Source: Paramacrobiotus richtersi
Taxonomy: Eukaryota; Tardigrada; Eutardigrada; Parachela; Macrobiotidae
DNA: 20,263 nt
Direction: 5' to 3'
Assembly: GCA_034698045.1 (NCBI GenBank)
Contig: JAQGAU010001250.1
Coordinates: forward strand, 1-20,263
Shown: positions 1 to 10,459 of the stretch, in pieces
How positions within the stretch are numbered: position 1 is the first letter of the stretch
Layout: the number at the start of each line of letters is the position of its first letter
Program-made: the position numbers and the translations under genes
The notes under the pieces: model-generated
Told to the model about the DNA's origin: nothing
Database searches by the model: none
What the model saw: only the letters and a program-made list of their open reading frames with translations

Positions 1-1444
1 TTCGTTTGAGGCGGAACAGAAGTCGTAAGTTAAGATTGTGCGGCAGGAACTTTGCTGTAATTACCTGCCACATTGCTCTTTTTGTAGTCCACCAGCCAAA
101 CGCACGGCCAAGGAAGCTCTGGAATAATACTGCGTTTTTCTGTTGTTTATTTTCTCTGTTAAATTTCTGGACGTGTTTTCCTCCCGCTGTTATTTCTCGG
201 TGTCGGTAATTTCTTGTTTATACCGTTGTGTTGTTTATATTACCAATGCACCTATGTACTTGCTGACTTACTCATGGCATACGACAATGTTAGTGAACAA
301 TCAGATCCAATGTCCATTTTTTTTGTTGGTGTTGGTAATTTCTGTGGATGCATGGTTTTCGGAACTCGTTGGAACATTCTTGTTTTTCATTTTGATGATT
401 AACTTTACAGCTTGATGTTTGCATGTGTAATGTTTATGTACTGGTTCCTGTTTAGTTTTGGACGAGAGATAAATTTCTGCTGTCGCGTACATGTCAACGT
501 GGATCTTTATACATTTTCTTCGCCTTGGTAGTACAGAACCGCACATTTTCTACTGAATACACCTTTCCATCGCCTGCTAGAATAACGAGCATCTTTGTTT
601 GCGTTGGCCATTCACCCGGCACTGGGCGACGATAACATAATGGTTTTACTGATGCCGATGACAAATGCATCAAGGGCAAATGATGACAACATATCCCGTA
701 TGTAGTTATACACCACGTATGTTTTCTAATGCTGATAGTATCAGCATATTATGTCAAATTCTGTAAGATTCGTGTTATTAACCAAAATAATTCTATTTGA
801 TAATTAAAATTATTGGAAAAGAAGACGACGGCGATCGTTTCTCTACCATGTTCTCACTGTACCGAGAACACGCCAAACGAAAACAACACGCAGACTGCCT
901 GTGTTGATCCGGTGTTCAATGCAGTTCGCAATGGCGGTCCAGATTACCACCCCCGACTGATGGGGGAAATCGTGCTGGTTTGGTAGATTAATCAGCAACC
1001 ATCTGGAGTCACCAAGTGATACGAGCCCTTTTGCAAGAACTTTATCTGTGTCCAGGGGTTTTGCTGGGAATTAGTTTACGAAAGTATTAGGTGGCCTTGA
1101 CATTAGCGACGTTCATTTATATAAGTGGTGGAGTATAGTAGACACAGTACAGCTAACGCACCTGCCGTCTTCGCGTAGCCTCTCTTGCTGTCCCAGAAGT
1201 GCGACACATTTAGTTACAACTATGCTTAGTAAAGTTATTTTTATGTTGTTATAGCCCAAATTTCAATGCTAATGGCAGTACTACCGACGAGAACTTGTCA
1301 CGTTCACCGTCGACGAGATGCACCCACCTCAGGCAGAGCAAATGACCGACTCCTTCCACCCAGCGTGCCCTAACAATATGGTTTTTCCGATATAACGCAC
1401 TGACATTCGCCAAACTAATGTATGAATTCAGATTGTGTTAGCTT
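1..1444. other. Unassigned stretch left of the inverted-repeat element
   Basis: No recognisable gene, RNA or repeat was found here. The sequence is AT-rich with several T-runs. The only mildly protein-like frame is on the minus strand at about 494-670; it starts at an ATG, is under 60 codons long and contains a segment reading ILAGDGKVYSVENV. I cannot match it to a family, and a frame of this length is expected by chance. Confidence 0.4.
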
Positions 1445-1582
1445 ACAAGGCGCCGGCACGTGAATGGACACGCAAATAATTCTGGTTTTTTTTCCATAAA
1501 TACTTTAAAATACATGAGCAATTAAAAACATTTGTTCGGGTCCTCCGAGTCACAGGAGCGGCGGGAGGAAATCCCAAAAGCT
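1445..1582 (+). repeat. Left terminal inverted repeat
   Basis: Pairs with the reverse complement of 3021-3158. The outer 39 bases match perfectly. Inside is an AT-rich section with an interrupted T-run, and the inner edge is a GC-rich block around CACAGGAGCGGCGGGAG. The match ends at about 1582, where the two arms diverge completely. Confidence 0.92.
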
Positions 1583-1770
1583 ACTGCAGTTACTGCTATT
1601 TTTTGACATTTATCAATTTTATGCAGCTTTTCATTGTGAAATTAAGTGCCTTTTTTTCATCTGATTCTGACGATGAATCAGTACTGATTCCGTAGTATTT
1701 TACCTTTCGCCGTAAACATCGCCAAAAACAATGACGTTTCTTTCTCCTGCCCCTGTCCGTACTCTATCCC

Positions 1771-2405
1771 TTGAATTTTCACTCTTTTGCCGCGTTTATC
1801 TCCGTGTCATTCATCGTCATCTCCGATTTGACGCTGAAGTCTCTCTTGGCATTCTTCCCGTGGCCTGTGTGTTTCTTCTGCTACCTCAACAACGCGTCAT
1901 GGCCCCCAAAGTCCGTGATCGACTTTAGCAACCTGACCCTGCATAGTCTCGAAGCCGGCAACCTGTATCTTCGCTCCAACGACGTCACCCTTGGACTTTG
2001 GAGTATGGCGCGTCCCCCCAGAGCCCCTGATGCAGAGCACACACCCCGATCTTCCAGTCATCCTGTACGTCCACGGCAGCGCAGATACCCGTACATCGTT
2101 CACGTGTGGAACTGTATGAAAATCTGCGGAAATGCGATTCACGATCATCACTTTTGACTGGCGGGGGTATGGCGAGTCCAGTGGGGCGCCGTGGGGGCAA
2201 TGTGATCTGGTACTGGATGTATTTTCCGTGTATGAAAGGATCCGGAGCATCCCGGTAAGGAAATCTTCATCTCGGGACACTCTCAAGGTACGGAAGTTTT
2301 GACCCACCAATGGAACAACCAGGATGAAGGCTGACGGGTGCTGGATGCCCTCTTCGGTTACGTTCGAGGCCACGCAAACTCCCACTCTTATCTCCCTTCT
2401 AGCGA
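1771..2405 (+). pseudogene. Decayed fragment of an ABHD12-like lysophosphatidylserine lipase gene
   Basis: ABHD12 family proteins are ER-membrane serine hydrolases that cleave lysophosphatidylserine. Read in order, this stretch shows the family layout: a hydrophobic N-terminal segment (about 1771-1870) ending in FFPW; a conserved stretch with YLRSNDVTLGLW; the oxyanion-region strand PVILYVHGSADTR (about 2057-2095); VELYENLRK (2106 on); ITFDWRGYGESSG (about 2147-2185); the nucleophile elbow GHSQGT at 2275-2292, with the serine present; and LDALFGYVRGHANSH (about 2341-2385). The matching reading frame changes four times, near 2005, 2100, 2145 and 2258, and there is an in-frame TGA at 2332-2334. 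No catalytic Asp or His region follows, so the copy is 3' truncated. No intron-like gap interrupts about 640 bp, which suggests a single-exon or processed source. It lies wholly inside the inverted repeats and cannot make an active enzyme. Confidence 0.85.
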
Positions 2406-3020
2406 ACTTCAAACGCACACGAATTTCGGCACGGAAACGGATGGAGCGGATCTGTTTAATCTCCCAAAGCAGAGATTATCAGTGTATTCTCGGTGCATTC
2501 GGTAACAACACAGTTTTATCAAGCGGTTTTGGTTGTCTTTTCATCAGTTTGCAAATTCTGCGATTTTTTGATAATTTGTTTCACTATCGTTTTTTCGCTC
2601 TGTGCTTTCATTTTAATTGTCAAAAAGAGCTTCCGCTTTTATGGCCGTGTGTATTGCAGTCTGATATTGTTAAAATTAGTATTTTTTCCATTTGTTCAGC
2701 CTGCACGGAGTTGATTGTGCTTCGGTATTAATTATTAAAGCATTGTGATTTAACATCGAAAAATACGAGATCCTGCTAAATCCGTTAACGTGCGACAGAA
2801 CCATGAAGAGCTTAGGATGAACTGGTAGCAATAGTTATCGAACGAATAAAGGAAATTTACTTAAAGAACACGAGCATTTACTTTAAAAAGTTGCATAAAA
2901 AGTCAAAAATTGGCAGAAACTGCATCTGGCCTTACTGTTAGGTAACGGCAATGCGGAAGGCGGTATCAGCGGCGACAACACGTACACGCTCATGCGACAC
3001 ATCATCACGACACATTCCTC
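2406..3020. other. Interior of the inverted-repeat element, no gene recognised
   Basis: After the lipase homology ends the sequence becomes AT-rich. A + strand frame at about 2493-2714 is strongly hydrophobic but starts at ATG without any family match, and its composition follows from T-richness. No transposase motif was seen on either strand. Confidence 0.5.
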
Positions 3021-3158
3021 AGCTTTGGGATTTTCTCCCGCCGCTCCTGTGACCCGGATGGACCCGAGCTAATGTTTTTAATTACTCATGTATTTTAAAG
3101 TATTTATGTAAAAAAAAACAGAATTATTTGCGTGTCCATTCACGTGCCGGCGCCTTGT
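3021..3158 (-). repeat. Right terminal inverted repeat
   Basis: Reverse complement of 1445-1582, with about 7 substitutions and 2 one-base gaps. The poly-A run at 3110-3118 corresponds to the T-run of the left arm. The two arms could fold into one long hairpin if transcribed through. Confidence 0.92.
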
Positions 3159-4331
3159 TAGTAGAGTTGTTCGGTCGGGTCAGTGGTTCTTTTTCTCAAA
3201 ACTTATCTTGTGGGGAGTCTAAGTTGGGGGGCAAGAGCGCACTGGCATCCTGTCCGAACAAAATATTACTGTGCTGGGATAGTACAGCACAGTCGACTAA
3301 TGCGTTCACGGGCTTTGTGGCTATTGGGCCAATACAGCGTCGTTGTCCGCTTGTTACGCGGCGCTCTGCTGGTAGTGATCCCGACCACCACATCCACTGG
3401 GTCTAGCCAGTTGGCGTACTTCATTTAGACGTGCGCATACGGTTCACACATCGAGCATCGGGGATAATCAATCATTGCCGGTAATTCAGATCAAGATCAG
3501 ATGCATCGGTAATTCTTCCAGCCTAGGCGTGGCCAAATAAACCTGCTTAAAAACCTGCCCCGGGGCCAGCGCAAGTGTCAATACCACAAATTCACGACCA
3601 AGGTACACTTAATCTGGATGACTCTAGACGGTCAGCATTGGTCGCGGGAAACTTATCTGTACGCTCCCACAAACACGAAGCGGTTATGGAGATCAACGAT
3701 CAAATCAGTGAGTGGCCAAGATTTGCTGACTGTGTGTTGTGCGGTGCTTATTGGCAGCGTTGCCAAAAACACCACGCTCAGGTGCGTCCACGCGACTCTT
3801 TAGTTCCGCGTCCCACGTTTGCACACATGGACGAATTCTTGCCCATTTTGCCATTTCGAATGCGGTTTGTCAAGTTGACGTATATAGTACGGTCGTCGCC
3901 TACGATCAACCTGAGTGTCGGGAGCGAGCACCAGGCACGAAGAGGAGGGCTGCAGCCAGAAGGAGGGTCTGATAAGGACACAGAGATCCTGTTTCTAAGC
4001 TACCCATTTTGTTAAAATATTCAACTAATCCGGAAAATGAAACTTCAGATTGTCAGACTGGAAACTTTCCAGATTGTGACGTGCCGGAATCAGTCGCCAC
4101 TCATGGCGTGCTTCTTGAATTTATGAATTTTGTCGATCTGTGGCCAGGCTAATGGCTATGTCACATAATAAGATTTTGCACTTTAGCAAAGTAAGACTAT
4201 GAAGACGAAATCTACAAATGGCCATATCCAGCGTCAGGGTCGACAGGAGTGTCGCTTGGAAGCTAAGAATTAGTTGCCAGAGGCCAGTCATACAGCGGGA
4301 AAGTTTCCTGTATATTCTTATCTTTTGCTAG
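3159..4331. other. Unassigned stretch between the element and the 4.3-kb gene fragment
   Basis: The longest frame (+, 3575-4015, about 146 codons, GTG at its 5' edge) shows no motif I recognise, and overlapping frames of similar quality exist on both strands. I could not support a gene. A GTAAGA at 4191 could be a splice donor for the acceptor at 4331, which would place an upstream exon of the next feature here, but the sequence before it is not clearly coding. Confidence 0.4.
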
Positions 4332-4558
4332 ACGACGACGAAGTGAACCTAATTGAGAGACAGATTGTGAAACACCAAGCGCGGTTAACGAGAGTAGATA
4401 CACTAAATCAACATGTCCAGACAGCAACCTCGAGTTTGCGAAGTATGTTTTTTATCCGTATCCGTATTCTCCCTTTGCTGGATGCTTTGTTTGTAAACTA
4501 TTGCTTGCTTTTAGACAACGATTTTCAACAGGGTACGTTCTATCGCTTACTGGTGTGA
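4332..4558 (+). CDS. Possible multi-exon gene fragment, helical protein of unknown function
   Basis: A pyrimidine-rich acceptor ending in TTTTGCTAG (4323-4331) is followed by an open segment, 4332-4442, that reads as a charged amphipathic helix beginning DDEVNLIERQIVKHQARL. It ends at a good donor, GTATGT, at 4443. A matching acceptor, TTGCTTTTAG, closes at 4514, giving a 72-bp intron, and the frame continues to a TGA at 4556-4558. A second donor (GTACGT at 4533) could instead extend the gene further. The helix has spaced leucine, isoleucine and valine residues consistent with a coiled coil. No start codon was identified and I do not recognise the family. The support is splice-site quality plus the shift from helix-like residues to intron-like sequence at the donor; a chance arrangement remains possible. 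Confidence 0.35.
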
Positions 4559-5130
4559 GCTTTATTCAGTTCGTCTGCCGCTAAGTACCTTGAGCGGCGT
4601 ACCTCTTGGTCCGTACATTTCAAAATACCCTCTTCACGTATGTGAGTATGTCGAAATATATATCGCAGCAGCGCACTAATGAGCTTCAAGACGTGCAACG
4701 CAATGGCTCCAAAACTGAGAGTCCTTAGTTACTGAGAACTACTACAAAAGACTCGTTAAGAAATACGCGCGAGTGGTTTGACCATTAACCTGTGTTTTGG
4801 CAGCGATCGCGATGTTCAGCAGGATTGGAGATAAAAACAGGACATTGCTTTCGTGGAAGTGAATGACGGAGGCGCCCATATTGGTGAAATTGAACCCTTC
4901 CAAGCCCGAAACAATCGAGTGCGGTGCAATCCGCATCGGAATAGCGGCACCACCGATGCCCATGCTCGAACGGCCGCCCAACGTAGCCCCTCGCCCGAAA
5001 TTGTGGCGATGGTGTACGCCCAAGCACCCGCTCCGGCTGACCTCTTGCTGCTCTACCCTTTTACCAGGCATAAAAGTGACGTTATCTGTCGAGGTTTCTC
5101 CGTGTCTTGATGAAGAAAGACATGCTTAAC
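4559..5130. other. Unassigned, overlapping open frames on both strands around 4742-5129
   Basis: A GC-richer block between about 4850 and 5080 is open in two + frames and two minus frames. The minus frame 4742-5071 begins at an ATG (codons for MPGKRVEQQEVSRSG) and runs 109 codons; the + frame 4863-5129 begins at ATG and runs 88 codons. Neither shows a domain I recognise. At most one is real, and I cannot choose between them. Confidence 0.35.
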
Positions 5131-7738
5131 TGCGAACCATCCTTCTTTGCTAGGACAATGGGCGTACTCCACGCATTCTTGATGGAGTAATTATTAATAG
5201 TGCTAACATATCAGCTGCATCTTGAGTGAAGTTATGCAGACAGTACATACTGCGTTCGAGATATCAGGCGGGTACCAAGCGCAAGCTCGATCGCCAATGG
5301 CTCTACATCAGCCCGCCCTGGCGGCCGTTCCTGAACCTGGAACATACTTCATAACTAGGAATAAGGTTGATCAATTCAATATTTCTATCGTCTAAACAGT
5401 TATCCCTATATCCAGATCACCTATAGCCACTGGCTGAAAATTTAGCCATACATAAACATGTTAGTGCCTTCTCATCAACTGTCGCAACATCCATGCGATT
5501 ACGGTGACTTCCTAGTGGGTTTATTGGGATCGGCGGTGGCACTCAACCTGTTAAGTGTTTGTCGTTACAGTAAATAGCGAAGTGAAATTACCAGTTAAAG
5601 CTGAACTTATACCAACTTTGATAAGTGACTCTTGCTCTAGCTTCTGCGCTCTTATAAAATTTCTAACCCTTCGGATGCGTCGAGTAGGCGCCGTTTCTCA
5701 CAAAATTGCAGCTGCCGCTAATTAAGGTGCCGATAGGGACAGTTTTGCGAATTTCACCAGCGAAGATCCTGTGTAGCTAAGATAATATTATTATTGATCG
5801 AGATACCTCGCAAGACATTTCTAAAAGCGCCCTTCTTATAAGCAACTAAAAATTATCACAAAGAACACAAGAATTCGCCGAATGGGCACAATATGTAATG
5901 ATAAGGTCGCACATTAATATGTCCAAGTCTCACGTAGGCTCAAACCAATCCATGCTCAAGCAACCAATAGCATCCCTTGCTATGGAGCAAATACATTCTC
6001 TACCGACCACGCACGCCCATATAAATACCTAAAGAAGCTTACATAACCTAAAATACACCCGCGCGATACATAGCACCGTCTGGCTTATATAGCCAGGCCG
6101 TAAATGAAAATTAACACATGCCTGGAAGATAACTAATATCTAAGACTTTGCTGATGCCAAGCGGATGGTATGAATAAATTGTATTGATGCAATTCAGTTT
6201 GTTTTTATTTAAGTACAAGCAATATCCTAAGAAACAGTAATGAGCAATATAAGTTACCTAATATCCTGGAAGTAAATCGACCCCACAAGGCTCAGACAGC
6301 GCAGTCTATGTTTCACAGAGTTGCGGGATGCAAGTCGGGAAGTTTATCGTACAAGGTCAATCACAAGACGAACTGCAGATTGCGTCTGCACTACACTGAC
6401 AGGCGTCAGAGGACACCCCAGGCTAAAAGGGATAAACATTACCCAAAGAAAAACGAAGTGGAAGTCCTCTTCAAAGAGGAACACCGGAAAAACTCGCTGC
6501 TACAAAGAAGGTTGTGATTAGCAGCATGCGGATTACCCGAGCGTTCGCTCCAGGCGGCACGGAATGAAATACCCTACGTCCAGCACGGAGTTGTAGTTGC
6601 GAGACTAATGGTACAATAAGTACGCATGGATGCGACAGGGGTTGACCTTTGGGATGCGGAATTTGTTGGTGCTAGCGCAGGAAACTTAGAGAACGTTTAA
6701 GTTTGTGGAAACGTGAATCGTATCTTGAAAATACACTGTAAACTGGGAGCAAAGTTATTAGGTCCGCTTACAGACGTCACCGTTCAATGAAAGGTGACGA
6801 AGGTAGACCAATGCTAGTTACGCTAATATTGGTGCAAAACGCGGGAAGCGACCATCGGATAGTCTCTTAAGGCGGTTCAAAACGCTATTTTGGACTTGAC
6901 GGGTGCCTTTTAGCAAAACCTCTACAGAATATCATTGCGGGATGGCGGTTACACAGGCTGACTTAGGTTTTGGCGCAAGCTGAGAAAATCCCTTGAACTA
7001 TTACCATTAAAACGCTACAGGAAAAAGGGGGAAAAAGGTGCCAGCCAGATTTCTCCAGCGCCGCCGTTAAGGCATCACGTTCATCAACATTCGCAATTCA
7101 ACCGGGACTATCCATTCTAACGTGAACATGCACGGCATCAGAAAACTGCCGGGCTCTACAATAGAATCCATATCTTCATGCCCGGCCGGGAACGCGCCGC
7201 TATTTTTGACGACGACATCTCTCCAGAATTGCGGTTCCCGCTGGGTTGTAATCTTCTGATTGTAGAGTAACACGTATTTAGAGTCACGTGAAACAGGAGG
7301 GTGTTTGGTGGGTTGGACCGGTGTTGGTGCGGATCACAATATGAAATAGTGCCAGCATGCGGAGCAAATGGGCGCCAAAGCTTTGGTTCGGGCAGACCGA
7401 TGTTGGGTGTTATTTGAGAGGTCATTGATGTTGAACTAACGGACTGAAGAGTCCGAAGAGGAGTCAGAAAAGATATTTTCGATGATTCAACAACATCGCT
7501 GAATTTGTGGAAAATCCGCAATGTTAGCAGAAGTAGTCTGACATCTGTAAGAGTCAGTTATATGAATGACGTAATGCAGAAAATGTTAAATGCTGCAGTT
7601 CCTAAGTATTTTGCGAAATCCTGCTTGATTTGATAAATAAAGATGACGAAACTCAAGGCGTAGTACCAATCTCAAGTGCTGGTTAATATACTCCACGGTG
7701 GATCAGCAAAATCAGTAGCTGTTATATAGATATACGCT
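5131..7738. other. Unassigned, mostly without long open frames
   Basis: Bases 5131-6300 are AT-rich with dense stops in all frames and look non-coding. Bases 6308-6521 contain two overlapping + frames that are very rich in Lys and Arg, with no family match. Bases 7030-7530 are open for 121 codons on the minus strand and more patchily on the + strand. Their position directly upstream of the Argonaute remnant means they could hold its N-terminal part, but I found no diagnostic residue. Confidence 0.4.
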
Positions 7739-9056
7739 CTGCAGCTGAACATCAGCATGGCCAAATTGCTGGAAGGAACACATTTTCGCACGGGGCTTTA
7801 GAAAACTTTGGGCACACGGTTGTGAACTGCTGGGAGCACGTGCTTGACGACCGGTGCAGAAATTATCAGGAATTGGCGGCGGCTGTACAGGACGCAACAT
7901 AAGTCCGTAATTAGTATTCCCGTAATGGATTTTACGGGCAGACAAACCAACTCTGTTAACTTGTACCATAAAGAAAAGCTTGGAGAAACAATCCGATACG
8001 TTGATTTCATTCGTTTGAATCCGAAATAAGTACGGTGGGCAGTATGTTTACGTATGCTCCATATATACTGTTCTACATGTGCACTTGTTGTTTGCAGCGT
8101 CAATAAATACAGCACCTATCATGTGGGTGCGCACAGGGGATCCACCAAAACTCGCGCACGACAGACCAGTGCTCTGGGTTAGCAAAGCTTTCTATATTTC
8201 CACCAAGTGACGTGCACTTGCAGGTGCTTCCGTACCGCTCGCAAGGGAAACTGACGTTCCCCTTGCGTTGTACCTGTGCGGACCAGCCCATGAAAAAGCC
8301 CAGGAGGAGGCGGAGGCCCAGGATATGGGTGTATCGGACGGAACACACAAGCACACACTGACAGACATAGCGCGAATGTCTCGGGGAGTAACTCCGAAAT
8401 TGCTTGTCTTTTAATTTTTCTGCCTTCATATTTGGATTCCGCGGCATTAGGACAAGTTGCCAGTGGAACATCGAAGCCTACAAGATGAGGAGTTATGCTG
8501 TTTTGGCTCCCATCAAACATTGCAAAAAAACCAACTCGGGAGCAGGCATTCAGCCAGTCACTATGTGGACTTACCGCATCTTTAATGAAAAAATACATAA
8601 TGTTTGTCGCTGATGTGATGCTTAAAATGCTTGACATGCCACCTTTCTACAACGAAAATAATCCATTTCCATTTATGGAGAACACGTCTCTTGAAGGGAA
8701 GAGCAATTTACCGATTACCATATCGACTTATGAGGCGCATCCGCTCATTATTTTGTGTCAAACGTATGTGCGATCGGTTTCGGATCAGACTGCTGCAAAT
8801 AAACAGCGTGCATAATAATGTTGATTGTAGGGTTCCAACCGGACTTAGTAAATCGCTCCAACTAATTATCACCTCGAACAGTATGGGACCTGGTACCGAA
8901 AGAAAAATCGAAACGAAATTCTTTTGGCAACACTATACGACCCCACAAAGTTGTACTGAATCAAGGCGATTTATTCTTAATGCCGCCGGGGTGATAAGGA
9001 ACATGATAAGACATGACCCTATAGGTTCAATCCCGTCGTCAATCCATCCGATTTGA
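7739..9056 (+). pseudogene. Decayed Argonaute-family gene (L1 end, PAZ, L2, MID)
   Basis: Argonautes bind small RNAs and silence targets. Several weak matches appear in the family's order on one strand: LQLNISMAKLLEGTHF (7739 on), like the end of L1; RRLYR (7877 on) and NSVNLYHKEKLGETIRYVDF (to about 8011), like the second half of PAZ; HLQV followed by KLTFPLRCTCADQPMKK (8215 to about 8285), like the PAZ exit with its Pro-Leu-x-x-Cys and Gln; LTDIARMSRGVTPKLL (8358 to about 8405), like L2; and QWNIEAYKMRSYAVLAP (about 8458-8508), like the start of MID. LQLIIT near 8858 resembles a MID strand. The segments lie in different frames with stops between them (for example TAA at 8027-8029), so the gene is broken unless some gaps are introns; TTGTTTGCAG ending at 8098 could be an acceptor. 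No clear PIWI catalytic region is visible. Each match alone is weak; the collinear order carries the call. Confidence 0.6.
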
Positions 9057-9965
9057 AGTGAACTGCAAGTATTGTAGCGCACGATACATTAACATACCAG
9101 TTGGTTGACGCCCGGCCGGTCTTCTCTAAGAAATTGTTGGTTGAATGTATTGTGTGCCGACAAGGTGCAAGGTGCTGAAAAAATTATTCAGGAACCGTCC
9201 GAGAAACGGGATTTTGGCCCAAGCTTAGGGAGCAGATCCTGGGGTTTACGTAAAAGGTAACCACTTCTTATAACCCGAGGAATACCGCGCGATGGACTTA
9301 CAACGGCGTTTCACTGACCGTCGAGAATACATTAGAGGAACGACAACTAGTCAGTCGCCAACAGAATGCCTGTTTCACGACACTTTTTGCAAAATGGAAA
9401 AATTAATCATACGACCTGCAGCCGCGCAGGCCAAACATTCATGTGACTCGGAGCATTGCATGTAGCCGTGTATAGGTGATCCACAATATGATTATGACAA
9501 CAGTGAGACACATCCATCAGGTGTTCTTCGGAGCCGCAAATGCGTCATAGATTTTCATCTATATCCGTTGCGAGGCGAAGTACGGCCGAGGATCGTTCAC
9601 GAAGTTCTTAGTTACTAAGTTAGCCTCCAAAAAAACGAGCGATTTTGAGCTAATGAACTTTCAACATGAACAAACAGAACAACCCCCTGCCTGATGTTGG
9701 TGTTTACTTACTTACTTTTTACTTGTTTTACTTATCTGGTCTGCCCACCTCTTTGTTGCGACGCATCACATCACATCCCGATCCACGACAGTCCTATTGT
9801 AGGAACTGTTCAGTGTCAGCGAAGTAGTATCTAACTCTGACTGACACGAAGTGGCGCAGAATTTGTGTTACGCAAGGGCGCCTTCGAGCGGTTGGTATAG
9901 AGGTTTGTTGGAAAGAATCCGTTTAAGCATGTGTGATACCCATTCCGTGCCTTACTCCTGCTAGC
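9057..9965. other. Unassigned stretch where an Argonaute PIWI domain might be expected
   Basis: The only hint is a + strand segment near 9500-9610 that contains ETHPSGVL, loosely like the Asp-Val-Thr-His-Pro start of PIWI domains. Flanking residues do not support it well, so I do not claim it. Otherwise frames are short and stops are dense. Confidence 0.3.
9703..9734. repeat. Imperfect TTAC short tandem repeat
   Basis: TTAC occurs five times in about 30 bp, partly broken by extra T bases. It is an ordinary decayed microsatellite. Confidence 0.7.
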
Positions 9966-10389
9966 ATGTATCCCGAAATGTTTATGCAGAATACCCAGAT
10001 CATACATTTCTACAATGTATGCCGGATGGCCCAGCACTTCGGATCAGGAAAGCAAGGCGATAAAACCATCATGTTTCAAAGTTGTTGCGCAGCAGTGAAT
10101 ATGTGGGTGCCATGTGGATTCGCGATATAGTTTTGTTTGTCATACCTGGTTTGTGCTATTTCCCTTTTCATTTATGGCACATACTGTTTGAGAAGTATGA
10201 GATGCTTGTTGGGTTTGCAAAAGCATTTGCAGAGTAACTCGCGATGTGTTCTGGCCGGAAACATTATTGACTACGAGCTCAGCTCAGAAGTTATGCACAC
10301 CTTGCTGATGATTAAACGAGGTTTTATGAAAGCGCATACCGAAGTCCTAAGTGATTCTCTCCGTATCGCCTAATAATCTTCTGGTAAAG
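9966..10389 (+). pseudogene. Possible second Argonaute remnant (N-terminal lobe to start of PAZ)
   Basis: A frame from the ATG at 9966 reads MYPEMFMQNTQIIHFYNVCR and stays open to 10130. A later segment, about 10239-10370, contains GNIIDYELSSEVMHTLLMI followed by RGFMKAHTEVL. This resembles the Argonaute L1 to PAZ junction, where a Gly-rich turn is followed by Leu-Leu-Asn-Ile-Asp and then a Phe-x-Lys-Ala helix. The equivalent region of the 7.7-kb copy is a different sequence, so this would be a separate copy or paralogue. The two segments are separated by about 100 bp that ends in TTTGCAG (10222-10233), possibly an intron. A good donor, GTGAGT, at 10390 pairs with TTTTTCCAG ending at 10455, a 66-bp candidate intron. 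Homology then gives way to a gypsy fossil. The call rests mainly on one 30-residue stretch. Confidence 0.35.
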
Positions 10390-10459
10390 GTGAGTTATTT
10401 CTGGTGAAACCTAATATTAATTTGATCGAGATTTTTTAACCTTGAGTTTTTCCAGGCTT

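Larger units (their letters stand above)
1445..3158. mobile_element. Non-autonomous DNA element with long terminal inverted repeats and a captured host-gene fragment
   Basis: The two ends (1445-1582 and 3021-3158) are reverse complements, with about 7 substitutions and 2 single-base gaps over about 138 bp by eye. The outermost bases read ACAAGGCGCCGGCACG. The 1.7-kb element encodes no transposase that I can see. Its interior carries a sense-strand ABHD12-like fragment, so it resembles Pack-type elements that pick up host gene pieces. Long inverted repeats and host cargo recall Mutator-like elements, but the end sequence does not fix a superfamily. A possible degraded target-site duplication is GTTAGCTTAC (1437-1446) against GTTAGTAGAG (3157-3166), which agree at six of ten bases, so the exact ends are uncertain by a few bases. 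The roughly 93% agreement of the repeats suggests a moderately old insertion. Confidence 0.85.

Noticed and set aside
1897-2418. 173-codon minus-strand open frame
   Set aside because: It lies antisense to the ordered ABHD12-like motifs; the + strand homology explains the composition, so this frame is a shadow.
3575-4015. 146-codon + strand frame
   Set aside because: Its 5' edge is a GTG rather than an ATG, other frames over the same bases are almost as open, and no domain is visible.
8179-8637. 152-codon and 123-codon minus-strand frames with a proline run
   Set aside because: They are antisense to the L2 and MID parts of the Argonaute remnant and show no motif of their own.
9020-9036. GGTTCAATCCC, resembling a tRNA gene internal B box
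   Set aside because: No A box at the proper distance and no pairing acceptor stem around it, so no tRNA gene is supported.
9500-9610. ETHPSG segment as the start of a PIWI domain
   Set aside because: Only a few residues agree and neighbouring conserved PIWI positions do not, so I left it out of the Argonaute call.
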